This document shows, piece after piece, positions 1 to 10,380 of a DNA stretch of 64,000 nt. The position numbers and the translations under genes are program-made. This DNA comes from Avena insularis (Eukaryota; Streptophyta; Magnoliopsida; Poales; Poaceae). Each line of letters opens with the position of its first letter. Position 1 is the stretch's first letter. Below the pieces are notes generated by a model. The model saw nothing but the letters and a program-made list of their open reading frames with translations. It searched no databases and was not told where the DNA came from. Location: contig CM042685.1 of assembly GCA_023614405.1 (NCBI GenBank), forward strand, positions 88,030,684-88,094,683, written 5' to 3'.

Positions 1-2812
1 ATGTTAAGCTTGATCCTATAGCAGTCGAGATTATCGAACGTCTCGTGGAGATCGTCGATGAGTGTTCTCGCCTCCGTGGTTTTGATGACTATGTCGTTGA
101 CATAGACTTGGATATTGCGACCGATCTGGTCCTTCAGGCATGTCTGCATGCACCGTTGGTACGTGGCACCTGCGTTCTTTAGCCCGAAGGGCATTGTGTT
201 GTAGCAGAACACTCCGAACGGCGTGATGAATGCCGGTTTTTCCTGATCTTCGACCTTTAGTCGAATCTGGTTGTAGCCTGAGTAGGCGTCGAGGAAGGAG
301 AGCTTCTCGCATCCTGCCATCGAATCGATGATCTGGTCGATCCTAGGGAGAGGGAAATGATCCTTCGGGCAGTGCTTGTTTAGCGATGTGAAGTCCACGC
401 ACATCCGCAGGATGTCCGTGTCCTTTTCGGGGACCATTACGGTGTTGGCGAGCCACTCGCTCTCCTTGATCTCCCTGATGAAGTTTGCGTCGAGTAGTCT
501 GTTGACTTCGACTCCGATTGCTTCGTCCCGTGGTTCGGATAGTCGTCGGATGGACTGCTTGACGGGCTTGGCGTCTGGAAAGACGTTGAGTGCGTGCTCG
601 GCGAATTCCCTGGGAAATCCTGGCATGTCCGCAGGAAACCAGGCGAAGATTTCCCAGCGCTCACGGAGGAATTCGACGAGCGCGCTTTCCTATGTGGAGC
701 TGAGATCGTTGGCGATCAGTGCCGTCTTGGAGGCATCCGTCAGGTGGACCTGCACCTTCTTTCTGTTGACAGTGGAGTCGAAGGACATATCTGGTGCGTT
801 CTGCCGTGCGACTGGGGGTGCCCCGTTGTCTGTCACCTCGCGGAGCCTTACGAGCTCCTCTTGCATGCCGAATGACTGGGAGATTCTGTTGAAGTCCCTA
901 TCGCAGTGGTCTGATAGGGTGAAGCTCCCGTGGACCGTGATGACGCCCCTGGGTCCTGGCATCTTGAGTAGCAGGTACGCGTAGTGCGGTATTGCCAGGA
1001 ACCTTGCGAATGCTACACGCCCGAGGATGGCGTGGTATTGTGATGGCTAGTCCACCACTTCGAACTCGAGCCGCTCGCATCGAAAGTTATCCGGCTTGCC
1101 GAAGATGACGTCGAGCCATATCTTTCCTAGGAGGAATATTCCCTTTCGTGGGACGATGCCATGGAACGTTGTTTCTGACTGTTCCAGGCTGCATAGAGGG
1201 ATCCGCATTGCTGATAGGGTGCTGGCAAACATTAGGTTGATGCCGCTGCCGCCGTCCATGAAGACACGACTCATCTCGAACCCTCCGATCTTCGCCTCAA
1301 GCACCAGGGCAGCATGACCTAGGCGAGGTACCTGGAAAGGGTGATCTGAACGGCTGAACGTGATGCAAGACTCCGATCCGCTGAGGTACTCAGGGATTGC
1401 GGGTGGAGCTGTCACAGCCAGGTTGATCTCACGGGTGATTTTCTTCTGCACCCTATTCGTTGGGCGCCCTTTTTGGATCATCAGTGCTCCTTTGGCGGGG
1501 GATACCCGTCCCCACCATTATTCTGGGCGGGTGCGATTGGGTGGAGGAGCTCCATGCGCGATCTTGCCTGGTGCGGGTGCGTTCCCGAATCCAAGGTTCG
1601 GGGCTTGCTGCTTCATCTGAGCCACGCTTTCGCTGAGTTTCTGGAACTGGCGGAAGTCCTTGAGCATGTGGCTTGCCTTCTTCTTACCATCCTGCTTGTT
1701 GATGTAGAAGTGGATGGTGCATGGACCCGACCATTTTTCGTATGCTGAGGGTCCGTCGTCGCGACCGCGGCGCTTCCACGACTGTGCTGGGCGTCCTCCG
1801 TCGCAGAAGTTGCTTCCGCGGTATCCGCCGTTGCTGCGGTTGCCATCACTGCGGCGGTCGGTGTAGCCAGCCGCTACCATGTCAGGTCCATCGCGGTCGT
1901 CGTAGATGCGCGATCTTCTCTTGCTACAGCGCTCGCGTCACCGGCTGTAATCGTCTTCCTCCTCCGAGTGCGATCGGTGGATAGAGTCCTCACCATCGGC
2001 CCACCTGTTAGCGATGTCCATGAGGTGCTCTAGTGTCTTGGGCTTGACGCGCCCGAGCTCTTCCTTGAAGTCCTGGCGTTTGACGCCGTACCTGAAGACG
2101 TCTATAGCTCTCTCCTCAGAGATGTGCGCTGCGGAGTTCTTGGTGTTGGACCAGCGCAGTATGTACGAGCGAATTGATTCGCCCGTTCGTTGGGTGCAGG
2201 TCAGCAGCTCCTCGATCGAGGCAGGCCTCTTGCTGGTGCCCTTGAAGTTTTAGACGAAACTGTATGCCAGCTTCTCCCAGCTTCGGATGGATCCCGAGGA
2301 TAGGCTGCTAAGCCAGATTCGGGCTGCGCCCGTCAGCTGCAGCTGAAGGCATTGCATGGCGGTTTCCTTATTCCCGCCGTGTAGCTCGACGGACGTCAGG
2401 TGGTCACCGAGCCACGCCTTGGGGTCCTGTGTGCCATCGAACTTCGGAGTGTCCGAAGGAAGCTTGAAGTTTTGCGGCATCCGCGTCCGCCGGACGGATC
2501 GGCTGAAGCATCGGGCTCCGCAGAGTTCTCCTTCATCATCGTCCTCCTCGGATTCAGACGAGCATACGCGCTTGGCGCACGCTTTGTCGATCTTGCGCTG
2601 TGTTAGCTCGTTTCGAGCGTCGTAGTCACGGCTGCGATGGCGCGAGCTCTTATGCCTTCGAGGAAGGTCGTGCTCTTCGTCCTCGGATGAGGGTGTGGGG
2701 CTGCGGTTGAACCTGACCGCAGCCTTCTTCTTTGGCTCTATAGGAGCTTCTCCGTGGAGCACGGCTCCAACAAGTCCGAGTCCGGTGAGTGCGGACTTGT
2801 GCATGACCCTCT
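1..2812 (-). pseudogene. Gypsy gag (C-terminal part)-protease-reverse transcriptase, broken by stops
   Basis: Reading leftward from 2812: gag core with the block FDGTQDPKAWLGDHL (about 2430-2390), a basic/glycine-rich stretch, and a C/H-containing region (about 1715-1640). The aspartic protease has the active-site motif MDGGSGINL near 1260, in place of the usual D-S/T-G. RT follows with VMVPEKD, LNKHCPKDHFPLPRID and MPFGLKNAGATYQR, and the catalytic box reads YVND at 104-93 where the family has YVDD. Stops lie at 2250-2252, about 1941, 1518-1520, 1047-1049 and 690-692, with no frameshift between them. The first is best explained as CAA to TAA, the fourth as TGG to TAG. The protein would package and copy the element RNA. 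It is non-functional as it stands because of the stops and the RT change. Confidence 0.88.
2808..2812. repeat. Target site duplication, left copy (cctct)
   Basis: The 5 bp cctct directly precede the LTR start TGAAATGG and match 13788-13792 after the other LTR. This proves insertion into the Gypsy gag. Confidence 0.95.
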
Positions 2813-3963
2813 TGAAATGGATCGTATGGGCATCTAGAGGGGGGGTGAATAGGTGCTAACCAATTTTTAATACCTTTTCAATTTTAGGCTTGACACAAAG
2901 TAAATTCTCTAGATATGCAACTACGAGAATTTCCCTATATGTAACCCTAACTACTAAGCACGTAAAAGAGGAGCGAGGAAACCGTAGTGGAGCACGCGGA
3001 GACACAGGGGTTTGTTTTACCGCAGTTCCTTCCTTGTTAAGGGAAGTACATCTGCGTTGGAGGAGTGGGCGGTTCTAAGACCACCACGCCACAATAGGCC
3101 TCACCCTATTCTCCGATGGATCTCGCCACGAGAGGCCTGATCCACCTTCTCCACTATTGGATCCCTTCGAGGCGGGAACCGGTGCCTTTTACAACACTAT
3201 CAGCACCCACAACCGAATTGGGGGCTCCCGAGATGACAACAAGATGCCACAAGAACAAGGTTTATCAATATAAACAAAAACAAGGATCTAGGTATTTGCA
3301 AGAAATACTAGATCGGAGGTTCTCCAAATGAATGGAGAGGAGATGAAGCGCTTGATTGCTGATGATGAAGATCGAGTTCTCCTCCTTCAATTCCCCAAGG
3401 GATGGGGCCTTTGGGTGGATCTAGGTGGAGCTCTCTTGGATGAAGCTTTCAGATCTGATCTGGTCTTTTTCGAGATGAATCAAGAGTTCTGGCAGGAGGG
3501 GGAAGGCTGGCTTAAATACCCCCTCCCCAGATCTGGCCGTTGCACAACTTTGGGGGCGGATTATCCGCCCCCCACTAGGGGCGGACTATCCGCCCTGGGG
3601 GAAAATCCGCCCCCAGGACGGAAAGTCCGGGGGAAAATCCGCCCCCATACAGAAGGTCGTGCCGGTCTTGTCTTGGTGAAACTCCTCGAAGGGGCGGATT
3701 ATCCGCCCCCCTCAAGGGGCGGACTATCCGCCCCTGGGGAAAATCTGCCACAGAGACTCCACCCCTGGTCTGGGGCTTGCGCCTACTTGGGAAGAGGGAG
3801 GGGCGGATTATCCGCCCCTGGTGGGGGCGAATTATCTGCCCCCCAAAAGCAGAATCCTTTTCCCTTTTTCTCATAGAAGCTGCAACACTTCAACACACAT
3901 TAAATAATCCTTGATATTGTTATCTAACACACAAAACACTAGGGATTATAAAATGTTCCTTCA
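2813..3963 (-). repeat. 3' LTR of the Copia element (1151 bp)
   Basis: It starts TGAAATGG and ends CCTTCA, and it matches 12534-13787 along its length. It is about 100 bp shorter than the 5' LTR, mainly because it carries fewer palindrome units at 3550-3850. A PPT lies directly inside it. Confidence 0.95.
3550..3850. repeat. Palindrome cluster in the 3' LTR
   Basis: Repeated perfect or near-perfect palindromes of the form GGGGCGGATTATCCGCCCC, with ACT or AAA-centre variants, occur in pairs separated by a few bases. Between them is a spacer containing TCTGGGGCTTGCGCC. The palindromes are CpG-rich. Such LTR palindromes are a known Sirevirus trait; their role is not established, and a protein binding site or RNA stem are both possible. 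Confidence 0.9.
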
Positions 3964-3979
3964 ATCTCCCCCTTTTTGG
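3964..3979 (-). other. Polypurine tract of the Copia element
   Basis: The minus strand reads CCAAAAAGGGGGAGAT immediately upstream of the 3' LTR. This is the expected plus-strand DNA primer. Confidence 0.9.
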
Positions 3980-4577
3980 TGTTAGATGACAATATTAGGA
4001 TTTGCAATGAAACCGGCTAATGCCACCTTAAAAAATGGAAGACACTCCCCCTAGATGTGTGCATATTTAAAATTTGTATTTGAATACAAATACACACACT
4101 CGAGAGAACACAACTTCCATAACAAAGATAATTGAAACAAGGTGGTTTGGGAAACAAGGTCATACCACCGGGATGAGAATATAGCCAAAGAATATAGTTT
4201 GTTTGATAGCCTCCAAACACATCCTAATCATGCCAGCAATATTGAGGCATACATTAGATAGGCCCATGATTCCATATGCCATCAAATATTCCTCCATAGA
4301 TAAATCCAGAATTCCATGAGATCCAAAAGATAAATCCAGAAATCCATGAATACCACACAACGTACCAAACTTAGTGAAACACGACAAAGTCTTACATAAT
4401 CAAACGCAAATAGCAAATGATTTCACGCTAAACAGGCACAAGCAAGCAATTAAATGATTGAAAGAAGGATGCTTGCGCCCGACCCTTGCAAATCCACGAG
4501 ACCTAATAGAACTACTTCTCCCCCTTTGGCATCGAAATGCCAAAAAGGAAGAAGAGCGATGCTAACGCCCCTGGAGA
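3980..4577 (-). other. Non-coding spacer between the extra ORF and the 3' LTR
   Basis: No convincing gene. It holds further AGGGGGAG runs on the minus strand near 4044-4050 and 4518-4526 and a short direct repeat (about 31 bp, near 4300-4360). Repeated PPT-like motifs in this position are described for Sireviruses. Confidence 0.7.
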
Positions 4578-6417
4578 TCACTCCTCCTCATCCTCGTCGT
4601 AGTCATTCCCGTCCCCTTCCTCTTCATCATACTCATCATCATCGTCATCAGCTGGAGGAGTGGGTGCCCTCGGTGGGGGAGGAAAGAGGCAACTCTCGAG
4701 GTCACCATAGTTGATCCCGGAGGTGTTGCACTGAGCATACGGATCCGGAGCAGTGGGAGGAGGTGGATGGCCAGTGGCACCTGAGACATGGTGGAGAATA
4801 AGCTGCTGCGTGTGATCCCTCTCATGATCCCTGCGGTACGCCTCATATTGTCCCTTGTGAGTGTCAATGCCCATGCAAAGAATGTGCCGCTGGAACCAAG
4901 TGAGCTGCTTAACCTCGCGTGCCATTGGGGACACCGTGGAACGATGAACACTAGCCCGAGCATCACGCATGAAGGACTCCGGGGCAGTGGAAGGGTGATG
5001 GGTCTTCTGAGCCTTGTTGTAGATTTTCTTGGGCTTGTGAATTCCATCCAAAGGAGTGCCAAAATCCTCATGTGGCAACATATGCTTGACGAGCTTCATT
5101 ATGAAAGGAGCATAAGGAATAGAGAGCCTGTTGATCATAGCATCCGTCATCTCATGATAAATATAGTCCATGACATCCAGTTTGTAACATGTGGCTGATC
5201 CAGAGTTAGTGGCACACACGTGAGAAAAAGCAAGGAGTGGAACCAGGTGGCCACGGATCTTATCATTGTTGACACCACTAGGAGCGATGCAGTCCCTAAA
5301 TATGCCAACAAGGGAGGCATACAAGGGAGAGAGGCCAGCGAAAGTACCAGCAACACCATCAGAAGAAAGGCAAGGAGCAAGTGCAGTATCCTTGGATGGC
5401 TTCAGAGGAGAAATGATACGGTGGCCTGAAGGAGTGTCACGGCCATGGAATGCATAACCAAGAACCTGCCCAAAGGTGCGAAAGTCCGACTGAATCATGG
5501 TGGTCTCTGTCATCCACTTCATAGTACGGCGCTCATCACCGCAAATCACCAGAGTTGAGAAGAACTGCCGCACCACAGAGGAATCATAGTTGCATTGGAT
5601 AGTCATGAGGTGGTGCCGCCCCATCTTGTTGGTCACATCTAGTGCCTCAATGAGCCTTGTCTTGGATTGAGCCTCAGTCAAATTGACGGGACGCATGGGG
5701 CGAAGCTTGAGAGTAGCATAGACATCATCATGAATAGCCCGAAAGTGGGCATTCCAAAACATAGAGTCCTCGGGGGGACCATCACTGTCATCCTCATCAT
5801 AATAATCAGTCTGGCGAATGGTGGCATACTGAAGACTGTCCATAGCCTTGTAATTGGGCCAAGACTGTTTGCCCTTGCGAGATGCGGCCCTCTTAGTTTT
5901 CTTACTTGCCTCTGCCATCCGTTCAGCCTCTCTTGCTGCTCTGCTGACCTCGGTCTCATCAATGAACTTCCCGTCTGCAGTAGGCTTGAGATAACGGGCA
6001 CGGGAACGACGGACGAAGGTCTTGGTCGGCTTGGAACCACCTGTGAAAAGCATTAGAGGGATAGCATGGAGATAAGCATACACACAAGTCCAGGAGAAAA
6101 AACACGGAGAAAGAGTAGCAATGCAACCCATAACCAATGATGTGTATTTGCAGAAGCAGGACCAAAACAGACCAGATTTTACTCTCCAGGCCGGATTATC
6201 CGGCCCTGGCAGGGGCGGATAATCCGCCCCCCCTCCCGCAGAAATTTTCTAGATTGGCTCAGATCTACCATGGAAAAACAGATCGGGTACTAGGGTTGCA
6301 ATTCTACTGATTCTAGCATGTAAGGAACAACACCAAGGACCTTCTACAACGAGATTTCCACCAAATAAAATGCATCCCATACAAAAGGAGAGAGATGAGG
6401 GAGTTACCCTCACTCAT
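4578..6417 (-). CDS. Extra 3' ORF of the Copia element (envelope-position ORF), possibly spliced
   Basis: An uninterrupted minus-strand frame runs from about 6137 to the stop at 4578-4580. Its opening part has no good ATG context. A 3' splice site (tttcacag) ends at 6041, and a short upstream exon with ATG at 6417-6415 and donor G|GTAACT at 6407 matches it in phase, giving a 367-nt candidate intron. The protein would be about 490 aa: a basic Lys/Arg/Ala-rich N-terminal segment, a globular middle (WNAHFRAIHDDVYATLKLR, LGYAFHGRDTPSGHRIISPL) and a strongly acidic Asp/Glu tail. I see no signal peptide or membrane anchor after the splice. Its position after RNase H is where Sireviruses carry an 'env-like' ORF, but nothing here shows an envelope function. 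It is the only long gene of this element without a stop. Confidence 0.65.
6181..6232. repeat. Pair of palindromes upstream of the extra ORF
   Basis: GGCCGGATTATCCGGCC and GGGGCGGATAATCCGCCCC lie side by side and belong to the same family as the LTR palindromes. They fall inside the candidate 367-nt intron. Confidence 0.9.
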
Positions 6418-7157
6418 TGGAGGAAAATCGCGGAGGAGAAGATACCCGGAGGCGAGGTGAAGAAGATCCGGGGAGAGCCCGGAGAATCCGGTGGTCGAAT
6501 CGACTCCGGGAGAGGCGGATGCTCCGGCGGCGGCTGGGGGGCAGAGGTAGGGTTGGGGGAGGACTGGCTGCTCTGTTTGAGCCTGCCCTCCCCGACCCAG
6601 CCTATAAGGGGCTGATTTCGCCCGGGGCGGATAATCCGCCCCCTAGAAATTCTGTAAAATACAGAATCAGGCCAGAGCAACCTAGCAAACCTCTCGATGG
6701 TGTTTTAGAGGACTTGTGTGCAAGAATAGATGGTTCAAGGGGGGAGAGAAAGGCTTGGGTTGAGAGCATCAAACTGAGATGGTACTACACACCCAAATTT
6801 GCAAGAATCAAATCAATCAAAAGCCAAATTTGAGTGTGTTTTCCATAAGAACATGAGATATGCAAGAAAATCCAACGAGACCCATGAGAAACCAACTCTT
6901 CTCGAGGAAGAGGGCGGTGGCCGAAGCCACCATGTTGGAGCGCATGGCATGACACCGCGAAGATGTATCTTGAGTTCAAAACCAATGCTCATCGATGACC
7001 CACATATCACAAAATGATATTAAGGGAAATGATTTGACTTGCTTTCGGCATTATGGGGGGAGGGTTGGCCCAATCAATTAGGACCACACTCCCCCTATGT
7101 CTATGCCCGCATCTAAACCAAATGCATGAATAAGAGCAAGTGGGTGTGCAAGGGTAG
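6418..7157 (-). other. Spacer between RNase H and the extra ORF
   Basis: Probably untranslated. It contains one more palindrome (CGGGGCGGATAATCCGCCCC, about 6622-6643), a GC-rich proline-coding stretch at 6430-6600 just upstream of the candidate exon, and an AGGGGGAG run near 7088-7094. No independent gene is supported. Confidence 0.6.
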
Positions 7158-8765
7158 TCAAGCCAAGCTCCTTGAATCTATGATATTTAGCTCATTCCTC
7201 AAATAACAAAATCTTGCTTCATCAAGAGGCTTCGTGAAAATATCAGCAAGTTGGTTCTTCGTGCTCACAAAGGATAGGGCAATATCACCACGAACAACAT
7301 GATCCCGAATAAAGTGGTTCCGAATCTCTATATGTTTTGTTCTTGTATGTTGCACGAGATTGTAAGCAATTTTGATAGCACTTTCATTGTCGCATAATAG
7401 AGGCACTTTGTCACAATTGACACCATATTCCTTTAAATTTTGCCTCATCCATAACAATTGTGTACAAGCACTTGCAGCAGCAACATATTCAGCTTCGGCG
7501 GTTGAGAGTGAAATACAGTTCTGTTTCTTTGATGACCAACACACTAGAGACCTGCCCAAGAATTGACATGCACTAGAGGTTGATTTCCTATCATCTTTGT
7601 CACCAGCCCAATTTGAATCAGTGCAACCACATAGAGAGAAACTTGAACCCTTGGGATACCATAACCCAAAATTTGGGGAATGAACCAAATATCGGAAGAT
7701 TCGCTTGACCGCCACTAAGTGGCTTTCTTTAGGAGCGGCTTGGTACCTTGCACACACTCCTACACTTAACACGATATCGGTCCTAGATGCGCAGAGGTAA
7801 AGTAGAGAGCCGATCATGGATCAGTATACCTTTTGATCCACGTCTTTACCCTTGGGATTGAGCTCAAGATGACACTTTGTTTGCATTGGGGTAGAAACGC
7901 CATTGAGATCCGTCATCTTGAACCTTTTGAGCATGTCTTGGATGTACTTAGCTTGATTAATAAAGGTTCCCTCTCTAAGTTGTTTGATCTCAAATCCAAG
8001 AAAGAACCTCAGCTCACCCATCATGGACATCTCAAACCTGTCAGTCATAAGCTTTGAAAATTCATCGTTAAAAGCTTGGTTAGTAGAGCCAAAAATAATG
8101 TCATATACATAAAGTTGGCATACAAAAAGCTCCCCATTAACCTTCTTAGTAAAAAGAGTGGGATCGATTTGCCCAACTTCGAATCCACGGTCTAGCAAAA
8201 GCTCTTTAAGGTGCTCATACCACGCACGTGGGGCTTGTTTAAGGCCATAGAGCGCCTTATCGAGTTTGTAGACATGGTTCGGAAATTTGGGGTCCTCAAA
8301 CCCCGGGGGCTGCTTGACGTATACTAACTCATGTAGAGGACCATTAAGAAAAGCGCTCTTAACATCCATTTGTTGTAATTTAAAATTATGATGAGCTGCA
8401 TATGCAAGAAGGATACGGATGGACTCAAGACGAGCCACAGGAGCATAAGTCTCGCCAAAATCAATTCCTTCCACTTGGGAGAATCCTTCAGCCACGAGTC
8501 ATGCTTTATTCCTCACAACAATGTCATTTTTATCTTGTTTGTTCTTGAAGATCCACTTGGTGCCGATAACATTGCGGCAATCCTTTGGTTTCTCTACGAG
8601 CTTCCAAACTTTGTTGAGTTCAAAGTTATTTAATTCTTCATGCATTGCAACAACCCAATCGGGGTATTCAAGAGCATCAAAAACCTTCTTCGGTTCAACC
8701 ATGGAAATGTGAGCTTGATGATCAATGAAGCTTGCAAGTTCTCTTCTAGTGGATACCCTTCGTCA
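7158..8765 (-). pseudogene. Copia reverse transcriptase-RNase H, three nonsense codons
   Basis: A single frame from 8765 to 7158. RT motifs are [52 protein letters not shown] and [13 protein letters not shown]. The catalytic box reads YVYD at 8111-8100, so the first active-site Asp of YVDD is Tyr. RNase H follows with DSNWAGDKDDRKSTS and STAEAEYVAAA, and ends LADIFTKPLDEARFCYLRNELN. Stops are TGA at 8763-8765, 8499-8501 and 7821-7823; the last two replace the Arg of NKARLVA and VYRSMIGS, a CGA-to-TGA change typical of methylated CpG decay. The enzyme would copy the element RNA to DNA and is inactive here on two counts. Confidence 0.92.
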
Positions 8766-9362
8766 TAGATCACCAACAACCTTGTCAAGAGTGTGACCTC
8801 TTAGTTCAAGGTTCCGATCAGCACGAGCCTTGCGACGAGCCTCAATGTCCTTATTGTTTCTAGAAGGTGTTGGTTCAGTATTTGTATCCTTGTCTTGATT
8901 ACTGCCCTGCCTTTCTCTTTTGAAATTAACACAAGGAAGAAGATTGCTACTTAGTTTGTTTGGCGGATAATCCGCCCCTTGGAGGGGCCGGACTATCCGG
9001 CCTGGGAGGTGAAGTACCAGAGTCTTCTTCCTGAGAGTGCCTGAAAGGAGTTGGAGACCCAGGGCCGGATAATCCGCCCTCGGGGTCCGGAGAATCCGGC
9101 CTGGGAGCTTCAGAGTTGTTGGCTTCTCCTCCGGATCCTCTGGAACGATTTGAAGTGCCAGGGGCGGATTGTCTGCCCCTTGTAGGGGGCGGATAGTCCG
9201 GCCTGGGACTACCAACTTGTCCAGGGGACAGATGATCTTTAGCAGATTGCGGTGTTGGTGCAGGATTTTCTCCAACAGTAGGAGCTTATTGATCTTGTGT
9301 AGATGAGGGCTCCACATGTGTGGAGCATTGTCCTTCCCGAGCCGCCACAAGGGTTTCCTCAA
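8763..9362 (-). pseudogene. Integrase-RT linker loaded with palindromes
   Basis: This stretch connects integrase to RT. It holds three blocks about 100 bp apart (about 9160-9207, 9060-9104, 8960-9004). Each is a pair of palindromes such as GGCGGATAATCCGCCCC and GGCCGGACTATCCGGCC. In the integrase frame they translate to repeats like RPDSPAPPRGGLSA; in the RT frame they give PGRIVRPLQGADYPP. Both frames are open over most of the stretch, so the integrase-to-RT frame change lies somewhere here. A TAA at 9286-9288 ends the integrase frame. Confidence 0.75.
8955..9215. repeat. Palindrome array inside pol coding sequence
   Basis: Six palindromic units of the LTR family in three pairs, with pair spacing of about 100 bp. 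They lie in the integrase-RT linker and not in an LTR. The second unit of each pair tends to be the GGCC-flanked variant. Confidence 0.88.
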
Positions 9363-10380
9363 TGGGGCGGAAAAATCCCACGCCCATTCTTCTTATGGCA
9401 TCTTGGGGTATTTCAACATCTCCATCACAAACATCAACTTGCCCTACAAAGGAGCCGTTATTTTCATCGAACTCCACACTACAAGATTCTACAACAATCC
9501 CAGTGAGCTTGTTGTAAACTCTATAAGTGTGGGATTCGGCACCGTAACCAACAAAAATACCTTCTAAAGGCTTGGACTCAAATTTTGACAAATGGACACC
9601 TTTAATAAGAAAGAAACACTTACACCCGAATACCCTGAAGTATGAGATGTTGGGCTTGTTACCGGTAAGAATTTCATATGGAGTCTTGTCCAAAATCTTT
9701 TGGAGGTATAGCAGGTTCGATGAGTGACAAGCAGTGGATATGGCTTCAGCCCAAAAATTATAAGGAGACTTGAATTCAGCCAACATTGATCTTGCCATGT
9801 CCATCAAAGTCCGGTTCTTCCTCTAGGCTACACCATTTTGTTGAGGGGTGTACGCAGCGGAATATTGATATCTAATCCCCTCTTCGCTTAGAAACTCATT
9901 CAAAGTGTAGTTCTTGAATTCGGAGCCGTTGTCACTTCTAATTGCCAAGATAGGAACATTGTGTTGACGTTGAACTTCATTGGCAAAGTCAATGACGGTT
10001 TGTTGAGTCTCACTTTTCAGCTTGAAGAAATAGACCCATGTATATCTTGAGTAATCATCGACAATGACCAAGCAATATTTATTCCCACCAAGACTTGCAT
10101 GAGAAGGAGGACCAAATAAATCCACATGAAGTAATTCCAGGATCCTCTTTGATGACACAATAGTCTTCCTCTTGTGGGGAGAGTCATGCATTTTTTCCTT
10201 CTACACAAGCCCTGCAAACACGATCTTTGGCAAAAGCGACATTGTCTTTTAGTCCAAGGATGTGGCCACCCTTCTGGAGACTTTGCAAAGTTCTCATGTT
10301 GACATGGGCTAAACGGCGATGCCATAGCCAGCCCACGTTGGCCTTTCCGAATAGACACATCGGACCCGAAGTGGTTTTCC
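9286..10380 (-). pseudogene. Copia integrase
   Basis: The zinc-binding HHCC region is at about 10325-10200 (LWHRRLAHVNMRTLQ ... CRACVEGK). The catalytic core has the first Asp in LHVDLFGP, the second in IRSDNGSEF and the downstream Glu in NEFLSEEGI. The C-terminal GKx region continues as LTGNKPNISYFRVFGCKCFF. An extra A in a homopolymer near 10193-10198 shifts the frame just after the zinc domain, and a TAG at 9823-9825 replaces the Glu of NGVAERKNRT. The protein would insert element DNA into the genome. It is broken here, although the D, D and E residues remain visible. Confidence 0.9.

Noticed and set aside
376..984. 202-codon plus-strand frame over the Gypsy RT region
   Set aside because: It is antisense to clear RT and protease coding sequence and has no recognisable motifs.
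3550..3850. CRISPR-like array or transcription terminators
   Set aside because: The repeats are palindromes in pairs with irregular spacers inside an LTR of a plant retrotransposon. There are no uniform unique spacers and no cas genes.
4578..6417. Calling the extra Copia ORF a true envelope gene
   Set aside because: No signal peptide, membrane anchor or cleavage motif is visible after the likely splice. Only its position suggests the label.
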